Origin: Mucilaginibacter endophyticus
Lineage (GTDB): Bacteria > Bacteroidota > Bacteroidia > Sphingobacteriales > Sphingobacteriaceae
Direction: 5' to 3'
DNA length: 64,000 bases
Assembly: GCF_003351025.1 (NCBI RefSeq)
Contig: NZ_QPCG01000005.1
Location: 87,932 to 151,931, forward strand
Within the stretch, counting starts at the first letter, position 1, and each line of letters starts with the position of its first letter. Below the pieces are notes generated by a model that made no database searches, was not told where the DNA came from, and saw nothing but the letters and a program-made list of their open reading frames with translations. The position numbers and the translations under genes are program-made. Shown piece by piece: positions 8,101 through 15,188 of the stretch.

Positions 8101-8616
8101 TTAATCTCTAAAAATAGCATACATGTGCTTATCCATCACCTCGCCGTTTTTAATGATCGAATTTCGTAGTACAGCCTCTTTTATATAACCTGCTTTTTCA
8201 AGCACCTTCATTGATGCCCCGTTTTTATCGTATACCCCGGCCTCAATACGTACCAACGGGAAATATTCGAAAGCATAAGCGGTTACCAGTTTTAATGCCG
8301 CAGTAGTGACGCCTTTGCCCCAATGTTCTTCTCCGAGCCAGTAACCTATTTCAGCGGTAATGCGGCTTACATCGGTCATTAGTTCAATACCTATCCCACC
8401 ACACGCTTCGCCGTTAATCACTATGGCAAAGCTGGTTAACGGCTGCTGATCTTTTACCATGTTCACCCAAAACAAGGCATCATCCAGGGTATAGGGGTAC
8501 GGGAACCTATCGCGCAAAAAAGCCGACACCTTCACGTTGTCTGCATGCCTTTGCAGTGATGTTTCATCGCCCCGTTGCCATGCCCTCAATAAAAATCCGT
8601 TGCCCTGTAGTTCCAT
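8101..8616 (-). CDS. GNAT family N-acetyltransferase (RimJ/RimL-like)
   Basis: This 171-aa acetyltransferase is of the RimJ/RimL type, a group that acetylates protein N-termini or small amines. The acetyl-CoA loop is GYWLGEEHWGKGVTTAALKL (Q/RxxGxG-like WGKGVTT), followed by the conserved IEAGVYDKNGASMKVLEKAG block and a C-terminal MYAIFRD. Length is typical for a single GNAT domain. Substrate is unknown. It is probably co-transcribed with the 65-aa ORF that follows it. Confidence 0.85.
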   Translation of the reverse strand: MELQGNGFLLRAWQRGDETSLQRHADNVKVSAFLRDRFPYPYTLDDALFWVNMVKDQQPLTSFAIVINGEACGGIGIELMTDVSRITAEIGYWLGEEHWGKGVTTAALKLVTAYAFEYFPLVRIEAGVYDKNGASMKVLEKAGYIKEAVLRNSIIKNGEVMDKHMYAIFRD

Positions 8617-8686
8617 TTTGTAACAATAAAATGCTTAAAAATAGCAATCATTGGCTAAACTGCTAAATTGCATACTTTATTAAGAT

Positions 8687-11047
8687 ATGAAAAAACTGCT
8701 AAGCTTATTGTTCCTGATCCCGGCAACAGGCGTTTTTGCCCAAAAACTGGATACTCTTACCATCGAAAAAATTATGCGCGACCCTAAATGGATTGGCGTA
8801 TCGCCCTCCAATATCCGCTGGGCCAACGATAGTAAAAAGATCTATTTTAAATGGGATGATGATGCTTCGGGCGATGCCAGATTATATTCAGTCATCCCGG
8901 GTGATAACCGTGTGCAGAAGGTTAGCATCGCGGAGCAGCGGGAACTGGCGACAGGCAACGGCGAGTGGAACAAAAAGCACAACCAAAAGGTATTCAGTAA
9001 AAACGGCGATTTGTTTTTGTATAATGTAAAAAGCAATAAAACCGTCCGTTTAACAAATACCGTAGGCCAGGAAGACAGCCCGGAATTTAGCGGCGATGAA
9101 GCAAAGATCATTTATAAAGAAGACAATAACCTTTTCTCCCTGAACCTTAACGGAGGCGGCCTTGTACAGCTTACCAATTTTGTACGTGCGGCAAACGATA
9201 AAAAAAGTAAAGACAAGCCTAACGAACAAGAACAATGGCTCAAAAAACAGCAATTGGAGTTGTTTGATATCATTAAAAAGGAAGCGAAAGACGACAAAAA
9301 AGACTCTACCGAAACTGCGCTACTTAAACCTGACAAGTTAAAAGAGATAACTTTTGGCGATAAAAGATTAGGCGCTGTAGAGATCAGTCCGGATGGCAGG
9401 TTTATTACCTACCGACTTACCAAACGGGCCGATGGTGTTCAAAATGCCATCGTACCAAACTATGTTACAGCTTCGGGTTTTACCGAAGATATTCCTAACC
9501 GATCAAAGGTTGGTCGCCCATCATCAACTTCCGAAACTTTTATTTACGATAAGCGCCGCGAGGCGGTATACCCGGTGATCACATCAGACATCCCCGGCAT
9601 CAAAGACCTGCCCGATTATTTAAAAGATTATCCCGAAGAGTTAAAAGCCCGCCAAAAGGAAAACGCCGATAGGCCAGTAAACGTTGATGGTGTTTTGTGG
9701 AACCAAAGCGGCAGCAACGCGGTTGTAATTATATCCGCACAGGATAACAAAGATTGCTGGATTATGCGCTTTGACCCGGTAAGCGGCAAGCTAAGCCTGC
9801 TCGACCGTCAGCGCGACGAGGCCTGGATTGGTGGTCCCGGGATTGATGATCCGGGGAATGCCGGCTTTATTGACGATACCCACTTTTACTACCAGAGCGA
9901 AGCCAGCGGCTACTCACATATTTATGTAGTTGACGTAACCAGCGGCGCTAAAAAACAGCTTACCAGCGGTAAATGGGAGGTGCAAACCTTGCAGTTAAGC
10001 CAGGATAAAAAGACATTTTACTTTACGGCCAATATTGATCATCCGGGGATAACGCATTTCTACAGCATTCCGGTTAATGGCGGTACCCCGGTTAAAATTA
10101 CCAGTATGAAAGGTGGCAACGAGGTTACCCTTTCGCCCGATGAAAAATGGCTGGCTATCCGGTATTCTTACTCAAACCGCCCCTGGGAGCTATATATCCA
10201 GGCTAATAAGCCCGGAGCTAAAGCGGTAAAAATAACCAACTCGGTTTCGGCCGAATACCTGTCATACCCATGGCGCGATCCCGAGATCATCAGCTTTAAA
10301 AATCGTTACGGTACCGATGTTTATGCCCGGTTGTATCAGCCTAAAAAAGCCGATCCGGCAAAGCCGGCCGTTGTTTTTGTACATGGTGCGGGATACCTGC
10401 AAAACGTTACCTATTCGTGGAGTTACTATTTCCGTGAATATATGTTCAACAACATGCTGGCCGACAATGGCTATACCGTACTGGATATCGATTATACCGC
10501 CAGCTCTGGTTATGGCCGCGACTTCCGTACCGGCATTTACCGTCATATGGGAGGTAAAGACCTTACCGACCAGGTGGATGGTGTAAAGCTGCTGGTGGAT
10601 AAATACGGCGTTAATCCTAAGCATGTTGGCTTGTACGGAGGTTCGTACGGTGGCTTTATTACGCTGATGGGCATGTTTACCGAACCGGATGTTTTTGCGG
10701 CAGGCGGCGCTATCCGTTCCGTTACCGATTGGGCGCACTATAATCATGAGTACACTTCAAATATCCTTAATGAACCTTTTACAGATGAGCAAGCTTACCG
10801 AAAAAGCTCGCCCATTTACTTTGCCAACGGATTAAAAGGTAACCTGCTGATGTTACATGGCATGATAGACCAAAATGTAAATTATCAGGATATTATCCGT
10901 CTTACTCAAAAACTGATAGAACTGCATAAAGAAAACTGGGAACTGGCTTCGTACCCCGTAGAAGATCACGGTTTTGAACAACCAAGCAGTTGGGCTGATG
11001 AGTATAAACGGATCTATAAATTATTTGAAGAGACGTTGAAGAAGTAG
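8687..11047 (+). CDS. S9 family peptidase (dipeptidyl peptidase IV-like)
   Basis: This 786-aa secreted serine peptidase has a signal peptide ending VFAQ (about residue 19), an N-terminal beta-propeller with TolB/DPP4-like repeats to about residue 540, and a C-terminal alpha/beta hydrolase. The catalytic triad is Ser653 (GGSYGG), Asp728 (GMIDQNV) and His761 (EDHGFE). The propeller restricts substrates to short peptides. It most likely acts in the periplasm; family members remove dipeptides or act as acyl-peptidases. A lysine-rich insert near residues 160-210 is notable. The gene is monocistronic and ends near a repeat cluster. Confidence 0.9.
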   Translation: MKKLLSLLFLIPATGVFAQKLDTLTIEKIMRDPKWIGVSPSNIRWANDSKKIYFKWDDDASGDARLYSVIPGDNRVQKVSIAEQRELATGNGEWNKKHNQKVFSKNGDLFLYNVKSNKTVRLTNTVGQEDSPEFSGDEAKIIYKEDNNLFSLNLNGGGLVQLTNFVRAANDKKSKDKPNEQEQWLKKQQLELFDIIKKEAKDDKKDSTETALLKPDKLKEITFGDKRLGAVEISPDGRFITYRLTKRADGVQNAIVPNYVTASGFTEDIPNRSKVGRPSSTSETFIYDKRREAVYPVITSDIPGIKDLPDYLKDYPEELKARQKENADRPVNVDGVLWNQSGSNAVVIISAQDNKDCWIMRFDPVSGKLSLLDRQRDEAWIGGPGIDDPGNAGFIDDTHFYYQSEASGYSHIYVVDVTSGAKKQLTSGKWEVQTLQLSQDKKTFYFTANIDHPGITHFYSIPVNGGTPVKITSMKGGNEVTLSPDEKWLAIRYSYSNRPWELYIQANKPGAKAVKITNSVSAEYLSYPWRDPEIISFKNRYGTDVYARLYQPKKADPAKPAVVFVHGAGYLQNVTYSWSYYFREYMFNNMLADNGYTVLDIDYTASSGYGRDFRTGIYRHMGGKDLTDQVDGVKLLVDKYGVNPKHVGLYGGSYGGFITLMGMFTEPDVFAAGGAIRSVTDWAHYNHEYTSNILNEPFTDEQAYRKSSPIYFANGLKGNLLMLHGMIDQNVNYQDIIRLTQKLIELHKENWELASYPVEDHGFEQPSSWADEYKRIYKLFEETLKK

Positions 11048-11062
11048 ATGTAGGCAACAAAT

Positions 11063-11154
11063 ATGTCATTGCGAGGAGGAACGACGAAGCAATCGCACGG
11101 AAGCATGGCCGCTCTGTAAAGCAAGCGATTGCCGCGCTGCGCTCGCAATGACAT
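11063..11154. repeat. Imperfect inverted repeat bounded by ATGTCATTGCGAG
   Basis: The left end ATGTCATTGCGAG is the exact inverse of the right end CTCGCAATGACAT. The inner part (AAGCAATCGC against GCGATTGC) also pairs. It lies in the gap between convergent genes. This type of TCATTGCGAG...CTCGCAATGA element is a dispersed palindromic repeat in many bacterial genomes. Confidence 0.65.
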
Positions 11155-11185
11155 GTTTTTCATTCTATTGCCTCTGTAAACATCC

Positions 11186-11218
11186 AGACTTACGAAGTTT
11201 CAAAAACTTCGTAAGTCT
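11186..11218. repeat. 33-bp palindrome, family P copy 2
   Basis: AGACTTACGAAGTTT followed by CAAAAACTTCGTAAGTCT forms a palindrome 8 bp beyond the stop of the minus-strand SPFH gene and 139 bp after the S9 peptidase stop. It is preceded by ATCC like copy 4. It may terminate both convergent transcripts, since each strand has a T-run nearby. Confidence 0.7.
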
Positions 11219-11226
11219 TTCCTACT

Positions 11227-12132
11227 CTATTTATCGCTTAACATAATAGGATTTCCCTTCCCTCCGCCAATAATGATCACTTTGGCATTTGGCGAAAGGG
11301 CTATTTCTTTTTGAGCTTTTATAGCTTCGTATTGTAATTGTTTGTCCGATAAACCTGTCGAAAGGATGCGCTGGTAATCGGCAATACCCTGGGCTTCTAC
11401 GCGCTTACGCTCGGCTTCCTGACGTTCTTTTTGTAGTACGAATTCCATCTTTTGCGCATCCTGCTCAGCATTGATCTTTGATTCGATGCTGGCCCGAACC
11501 GAGGCTGGCAGGGTAATGTTACGCACCAGGATCTGCTGCAACTCTAATCCGCGTTTTTCAAAACTGGCGGTAATGTAACGGTTAATTTTATCCTGAAACT
11601 CCTGTCGCTTGGTCGAATAGAGGTCAACGGCCGCATAGGCAACAGCATTATCACGAATAGCGGTACGGGCAACCGGGCGGACTATCTTGTCCACATAATT
11701 TACACCAATATTTTGCATAATGTAAGGCGCTTTCTCGGGTTTTACTTTATACAATACCGACAGATCTATAGTGACTTCCAACCCATCCGAAGACAGCACA
11801 CGAATAGCGTCATCACCTTCTTTTTGGCCTTCATTGTTTACCGCGCTCATGGTATAGGTTTGGGTCTGGATATCAAAGGTGGTGATCTCCACAACCGGAT
11901 TCACAATATGCAAACCGCTTTCAAGCACATGGTCTTGCACCTTGCCAAACAGCGCCTGCACGCCTACCTTGCCTGGCTCAATAACTTTAAAAACATTAAG
12001 TAATAAGCCAAGCACAATCATGGCTATACCCACCGCGGTTACCACACCATTAAAGCGGCCGGCCGGTTCAGGCGAACGTTTGAGCACTATACCCACAATG
12101 AGTACAATTACTCCTAATACTGCTATAAACAT
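11227..12132 (-). CDS. SPFH/prohibitin-domain membrane protein
   Basis: This 301-aa inner-membrane protein has two N-terminal hydrophobic segments (about residues 2-17 and 29-48) and then a prohibitin-type SPFH domain (about 48-220) and a charged coiled coil rich in Gln, Glu, Arg and Ala (about 220-270). The EPGKVGVQALFG start of the SPFH domain and RNITLPASVRASIESK are typical. Such proteins form large membrane rings that act as scaffolds or regulate proteases. No protease or NfeD gene lies beside it. The end PNAKVIIIGGGKGNPIML is glycine-rich. Confidence 0.85.
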   Translation of the reverse strand: MFIAVLGVIVLIVGIVLKRSPEPAGRFNGVVTAVGIAMIVLGLLLNVFKVIEPGKVGVQALFGKVQDHVLESGLHIVNPVVEITTFDIQTQTYTMSAVNNEGQKEGDDAIRVLSSDGLEVTIDLSVLYKVKPEKAPYIMQNIGVNYVDKIVRPVARTAIRDNAVAYAAVDLYSTKRQEFQDKINRYITASFEKRGLELQQILVRNITLPASVRASIESKINAEQDAQKMEFVLQKERQEAERKRVEAQGIADYQRILSTGLSDKQLQYEAIKAQKEIALSPNAKVIIIGGGKGNPIMLSDK

Positions 12133-12295
12133 GCAATGAAGTTAAGCTTTTTTTGCATGCTGCAAGCTTATTGTAAAAGAATGATTTTTAGGGGGATTAA
12201 GTACCGGAAATGCACAAGTTAGCCGACGCTCAAGGCCGCCACGCAAACCTTGCGCCAGAGGAACTAAAACTTACGCCATGGGAGATTATTGAAGA

Positions 12296-12328
12296 AGACT
12301 TACGAAGTTTTCAAAACTTCGTAAGTCT
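12296..12328. repeat. 33-bp palindrome, family P copy 3
   Basis: This perfect palindrome (half-site AGACTTACGAAGTTTT, centre C, then its inverse) is identical base for base to the copy at 42448-42480. It sits 2 bp beyond the stop codon of the 71-aa membrane protein gene and upstream of the SPFH gene, so it fits a terminator position on the minus strand. Confidence 0.75.
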
Positions 12329-12330
12329 GT

Positions 12331-12546
12331 TTACTTCGCGCTTTTACCTTTTTTATTTTGCGGGGCTTCCTGTGTTTCTTTAACTTCTTTCAAAAGCCTT
12401 AGCTTCATAAAAATCACAATTACACCAACAATCATGGCTCCTACCATTACCGGGTAATTGTGGGTGGTAAACATTTTATAAGCTACAATAAAGCACAATG
12501 CCACACCCATGGTGTAAAGTACATTGAGCACTAATTTAAAACCCAT
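12331..12546 (-). CDS. Small two-segment membrane protein (71 aa)
   Basis: This 71-aa protein has two hydrophobic helices (about residues 5-24 and 32-48) followed by a lysine-rich cytoplasmic tail (ends KKGKSAK). I recognise no domain. Its ATG overlaps the stop of the upstream rhodanese gene by one base (TAATG), so the two are translationally coupled and probably work together. It might anchor or position the rhodanese at the membrane; that is speculation. Confidence 0.7.
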   Translation of the reverse strand: MGFKLVLNVLYTMGVALCFIVAYKMFTTHNYPVMVGAMIVGVIVIFMKLRLLKEVKETQEAPQNKKGKSAK

Positions 12547-12860
12547 TAGTATACGTTTAATTCAGGATCAATTTCGGCTTGCCACGCAAGGATGCCGCCC
12601 CTTAAGTTTGACAGGTTGGTAAAACCAAGCTGTTCCAGCTGCATGATGGCGGCCGCGCTGCGTTTACCGCTACGGCACATTACTACTACCGGTTTATCTT
12701 TGCTAATCTTTTCAGATTCAATCACTACGCCGCCAAGCGGTATAAGTTGTCCGCCAAGGTTTGAAGTTTCGTATTCAAAATCTTCCCTAACATCAATTAG
12801 TTGGAAATCTTCGCCTTTGTCAATTTTCTCTTTTAGTTCCTGTACGGTTATCTCGTTCAT
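12546..12860 (-). CDS. Rhodanese-like domain protein
   Basis: This 104-aa single-domain cytoplasmic sulfurtransferase has the GlpE-type layout: LIDVRE (21-26) at the start and the active-site loop CRSGKRS with Cys62 as the persulfide carrier. The ending GGILAWQAEIDPELNVY is the standard last helix. The CRSGxRS loop, rather than an enlarged one, points to a sulfur carrier rather than a phosphatase. It is first in a two-gene unit with the coupled 71-aa membrane protein. Sulfur donor and acceptor are unknown. Confidence 0.9.
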   Translation of the reverse strand: MNEITVQELKEKIDKGEDFQLIDVREDFEYETSNLGGQLIPLGGVVIESEKISKDKPVVVMCRSGKRSAAAIMQLEQLGFTNLSNLRGGILAWQAEIDPELNVY

Positions 12861-12976
12861 GTTAAATGTAATTATAATCCAAAGGTAGTTTTTTTCTTAA
12901 TCAAATATTTAGGCTTGTTATTTGTAACAATCAAAGTGTATGAGCGTTTCATATATGTTTACACAATAATTACTTA

Positions 12977-14095
12977 ATGAAAAAAGTTACACGCTTTTTC
13001 TGGTTCTGTTCAGGAGCACATATCGATACCCTAAAAAAGTACCCCATTGAACATAATAAGTATGTTGGTATTGGGGCTACTATATTTTTCACCGCTTTGT
13101 TCGCAGCTTTATCGGGCGGCTACGCCATGTACTTTGTTTTTAATGGTGATGCCTTTGCTGTAGGCTTTGCTATACTATTTGGCTTGCTGTGGGGAACGGC
13201 CATTTTTAACATGGACCGTTACATTGTATCCAGCATCAATAAAGAAGGTACAACCAACCAGCAGATCTTGCAGGCCTCGCCGCGTATTTTGCTGGCTATC
13301 ATGATTGGGGTTGTGATATCCCGCCCGCTTGAACTTAAGATCTTTGACAAGGAGATCCGCCAGAAACTTAAAACCGCCTATTTAAAAGGCCAGCGCAGCA
13401 AAATCGACACCCTCGAAAAAACATACATGCAGAAGTATGCTATGGAGCTGGGCAAAAACACCGATCTGAAAAAGGAAAAGGACTCATTAGAACGGGATAT
13501 CAACCGCTCACGTTATCAACTTAACCAGGAAGTTTTTGGTGATAAAACCAACCAAACCTCTGGCATAACCGGGTATGGTACTTACGCCAAACAAAAACAA
13601 GGTGTACTGGAGGAAAAGGAAGCCCGCCTTAAAACTGTTACAGATAATCTGGGGCAAATGGATCAATACCTGAGCGCCCGCAAGGATTATGAAGGGCTAA
13701 ACAGCACGCGCTTATTTACCGAACACCAGTTGGATAGCCTGGCCAGCATTGCAGGTTTCTCAGACCGTAACTGGGCCTTAGGTCAGCTAACCTATACGGA
13801 AAACGGCAAGCGCGACCTCGATACCTATCTGGCTATCTCGTTTATCGGCTACCTGTTTATCCTGTTTGAATGTTTGCCAGTATTTGTAAAGCTGATGTCG
13901 CCGAAGGGTCCTTATGATACGGCTATCGCCAAAACGGCCGAGGCCAATATTCATTACGCCGAACGGGACAAAGAACGGGACATGGCCGTTACCGACAATA
14001 TTTATGATCATAACCTGGATACGGATATCCAGCGGCGAAAAAAGATCATCAGCTCACAATCTGATTATGATTTCGAGCGGCATAGTTACGAGTAA
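12977..14095 (+). CDS. DUF4407 domain-containing membrane protein
   Basis: This 372-aa protein matches DUF4407, a family frequent in Bacteroidota and Actinobacteria with no assigned function. It has three hydrophobic segments near the N-terminus (about 33-53, 58-78, 105-120), a long charged and probably coiled-coil middle (about 125-275), and a fourth membrane segment (about 290-308). The tail is highly charged (RDKERDMAVTD; RRKKIISSQSD). It opens with the family motif FFWFCSGAH. It stands alone, divergent from the rhodanese unit. Confidence 0.85.
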   Translation: MKKVTRFFWFCSGAHIDTLKKYPIEHNKYVGIGATIFFTALFAALSGGYAMYFVFNGDAFAVGFAILFGLLWGTAIFNMDRYIVSSINKEGTTNQQILQASPRILLAIMIGVVISRPLELKIFDKEIRQKLKTAYLKGQRSKIDTLEKTYMQKYAMELGKNTDLKKEKDSLERDINRSRYQLNQEVFGDKTNQTSGITGYGTYAKQKQGVLEEKEARLKTVTDNLGQMDQYLSARKDYEGLNSTRLFTEHQLDSLASIAGFSDRNWALGQLTYTENGKRDLDTYLAISFIGYLFILFECLPVFVKLMSPKGPYDTAIAKTAEANIHYAERDKERDMAVTDNIYDHNLDTDIQRRKKIISSQSDYDFERHSYE

Positions 14096-14101
14096 ATTTT
14101 C

Positions 14102-14307
14102 TGTAGAGACGCTTAATTAGTTTTTTAAAAAAGCGTAGGAATTGCGCGATTCCCCTCTTGAGAGGGGTGGAGGGGTGTGTTTCTACGCTCGGTTTATGAA
14201 TGATGCAGAAACACACCCCTGCTCTCGCACAAAACCGTCGCGCCCCCTCTCAAGAGGGGATTTAAAAAACCTTTCCATTAATTGTCTGGGGATAATGCGT
14301 CTCTACA
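14102..14307. repeat. Nested inverted repeat, CCCCTCTTGAGAGGGG type
   Basis: The outer arms are TGTAGAGACGC at 14102-14112 and its exact inverse at 14297-14307. Inside, ATTCCCCTCTTGAGAGGGG (from 14149) plus AGGGGTGTGTTTCT pair with AGAAACACACCCCT and CCCCTCTCAAGAGGGGAT (to 14261), the right arm carrying an extra stretch of about 21 bp. The element fills the gap between DUF4407 and the glycosylase gene. It is mobile-repeat-like, with no ORF. Confidence 0.6.
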
Positions 14308-14364
14308 TCCATAATTTGCAATTCCCAACCCAATCCCTCATCTTGCACAACATATCATCAACCT

Positions 14365-15003
14365 ATGTTTGAGCAATTTTCCCATTCAAACTTCCATGCT
14401 ATTTGCGATAAGCTGGCAGCTAATGACCCGGATTTAGCGCAAATCATTCAAAACCATGGCTATCCGCCATTATGGTCCCGGCCAAACAGTTTTGAAACCC
14501 TGGTACACATCATATTGGAACAGCAGGTATCATTAGCTTCGGCATTATCTGCCTTAAATAAACTCAGGGAGCGGGTACAAGAAATTACCCCAACCCGGGT
14601 ATTGCTCCTCACCGATGAAGAATTCCGGGCCTGTTATGTAAGTCGCCAAAAAACTGTTTATATAAAATATCTTGCTGAAGCCATTGTAAACGGACAAATC
14701 AACCTTGCCGAAATGGAACAAATGCCCGACGATATTATCCGTGCCAAACTAACCGCCCTCAAAGGCATCGGCAACTGGACTACCGATGTATATCTCATGT
14801 TTGTGCTGCAACATACCGATGTTTTCCCCATTGGTGACCTTGCCGCGGTAAACGCACTTAAGCGGGTAAAAAATCTGCCAAAAGAAACCACCAAAGAGGA
14901 ATTGTTATTGCTGACCGAGCAGTGGAAACCATACCGCACGGTAGCAGCGATGATTTTGTGGCATTATTATTTATCGGCGCCGCGTAAGTCCCTAAAAAAG
15001 TAA
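14365..15003 (+). CDS. DNA-3-methyladenine glycosylase II-like (HhH-GPD)
   Basis: This 212-aa base-excision DNA glycosylase of the HhH-GPD superfamily is AlkA-like but lacks the N-terminal AlkA domain. The helix-hairpin-helix is LTALKGIGNWTTDVYLM (about 131-147), followed by the loop carrying the catalytic Asp (VFPIGDLAAVNAL, about 152-164). It should remove alkylated purines such as 3-methyladenine. Its length matches the short bacterial single-domain form. It is flanked by two inverted repeats. Assignment to AlkA rather than a thymine-glycol type rests on the lack of an Fe-S cluster motif and the GDLA loop. Confidence 0.85.
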   Translation: MFEQFSHSNFHAICDKLAANDPDLAQIIQNHGYPPLWSRPNSFETLVHIILEQQVSLASALSALNKLRERVQEITPTRVLLLTDEEFRACYVSRQKTVYIKYLAEAIVNGQINLAEMEQMPDDIIRAKLTALKGIGNWTTDVYLMFVLQHTDVFPIGDLAAVNALKRVKNLPKETTKEELLLLTEQWKPYRTVAAMILWHYYLSAPRKSLKK

Positions 15004-15007
15004 AAAC

Positions 15008-15169
15008 AAATTGTCATTTCGATAGAGCAGGGAGGGAATAAGCGCCGGGGCGAAAGAGAAATCTTATACGTTCTGGTGAGCCGCATGCAAAGCGGCCTTA
15101 ACAGGACGTATAAGATTTCTCTTTCGCCCCGGCGCTTATTCCCTCCCTGCTCTATCGAAATGACAATTT
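15008..15169. repeat. 162-bp near-perfect hairpin between convergent genes
   Basis: Bases 15008-15071 and 15106-15169 are perfect inverse complements over 64 bp. The inner 34 bp pair partly and end in GCCGC-ATGCAAA-GCGGC, so the whole 162 bp can fold into one hairpin. The arm begins TTGTCATTTCGATAGAGCAG and includes AGCGCCGGGGCGAAAGAGAA. It occupies nearly the entire gap between the glycosylase (+) and cphA (-). The lack of arm divergence suggests recent formation or active maintenance. Confidence 0.9.
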
Positions 15170-15188
15170 TTTATATTAATATCAATCA

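Noticed and set aside
14142..14372. 76-aa ORF on the plus strand
   Set aside because: It is made from the inverted repeat at 14102-14307 and overlaps the glycosylase start.
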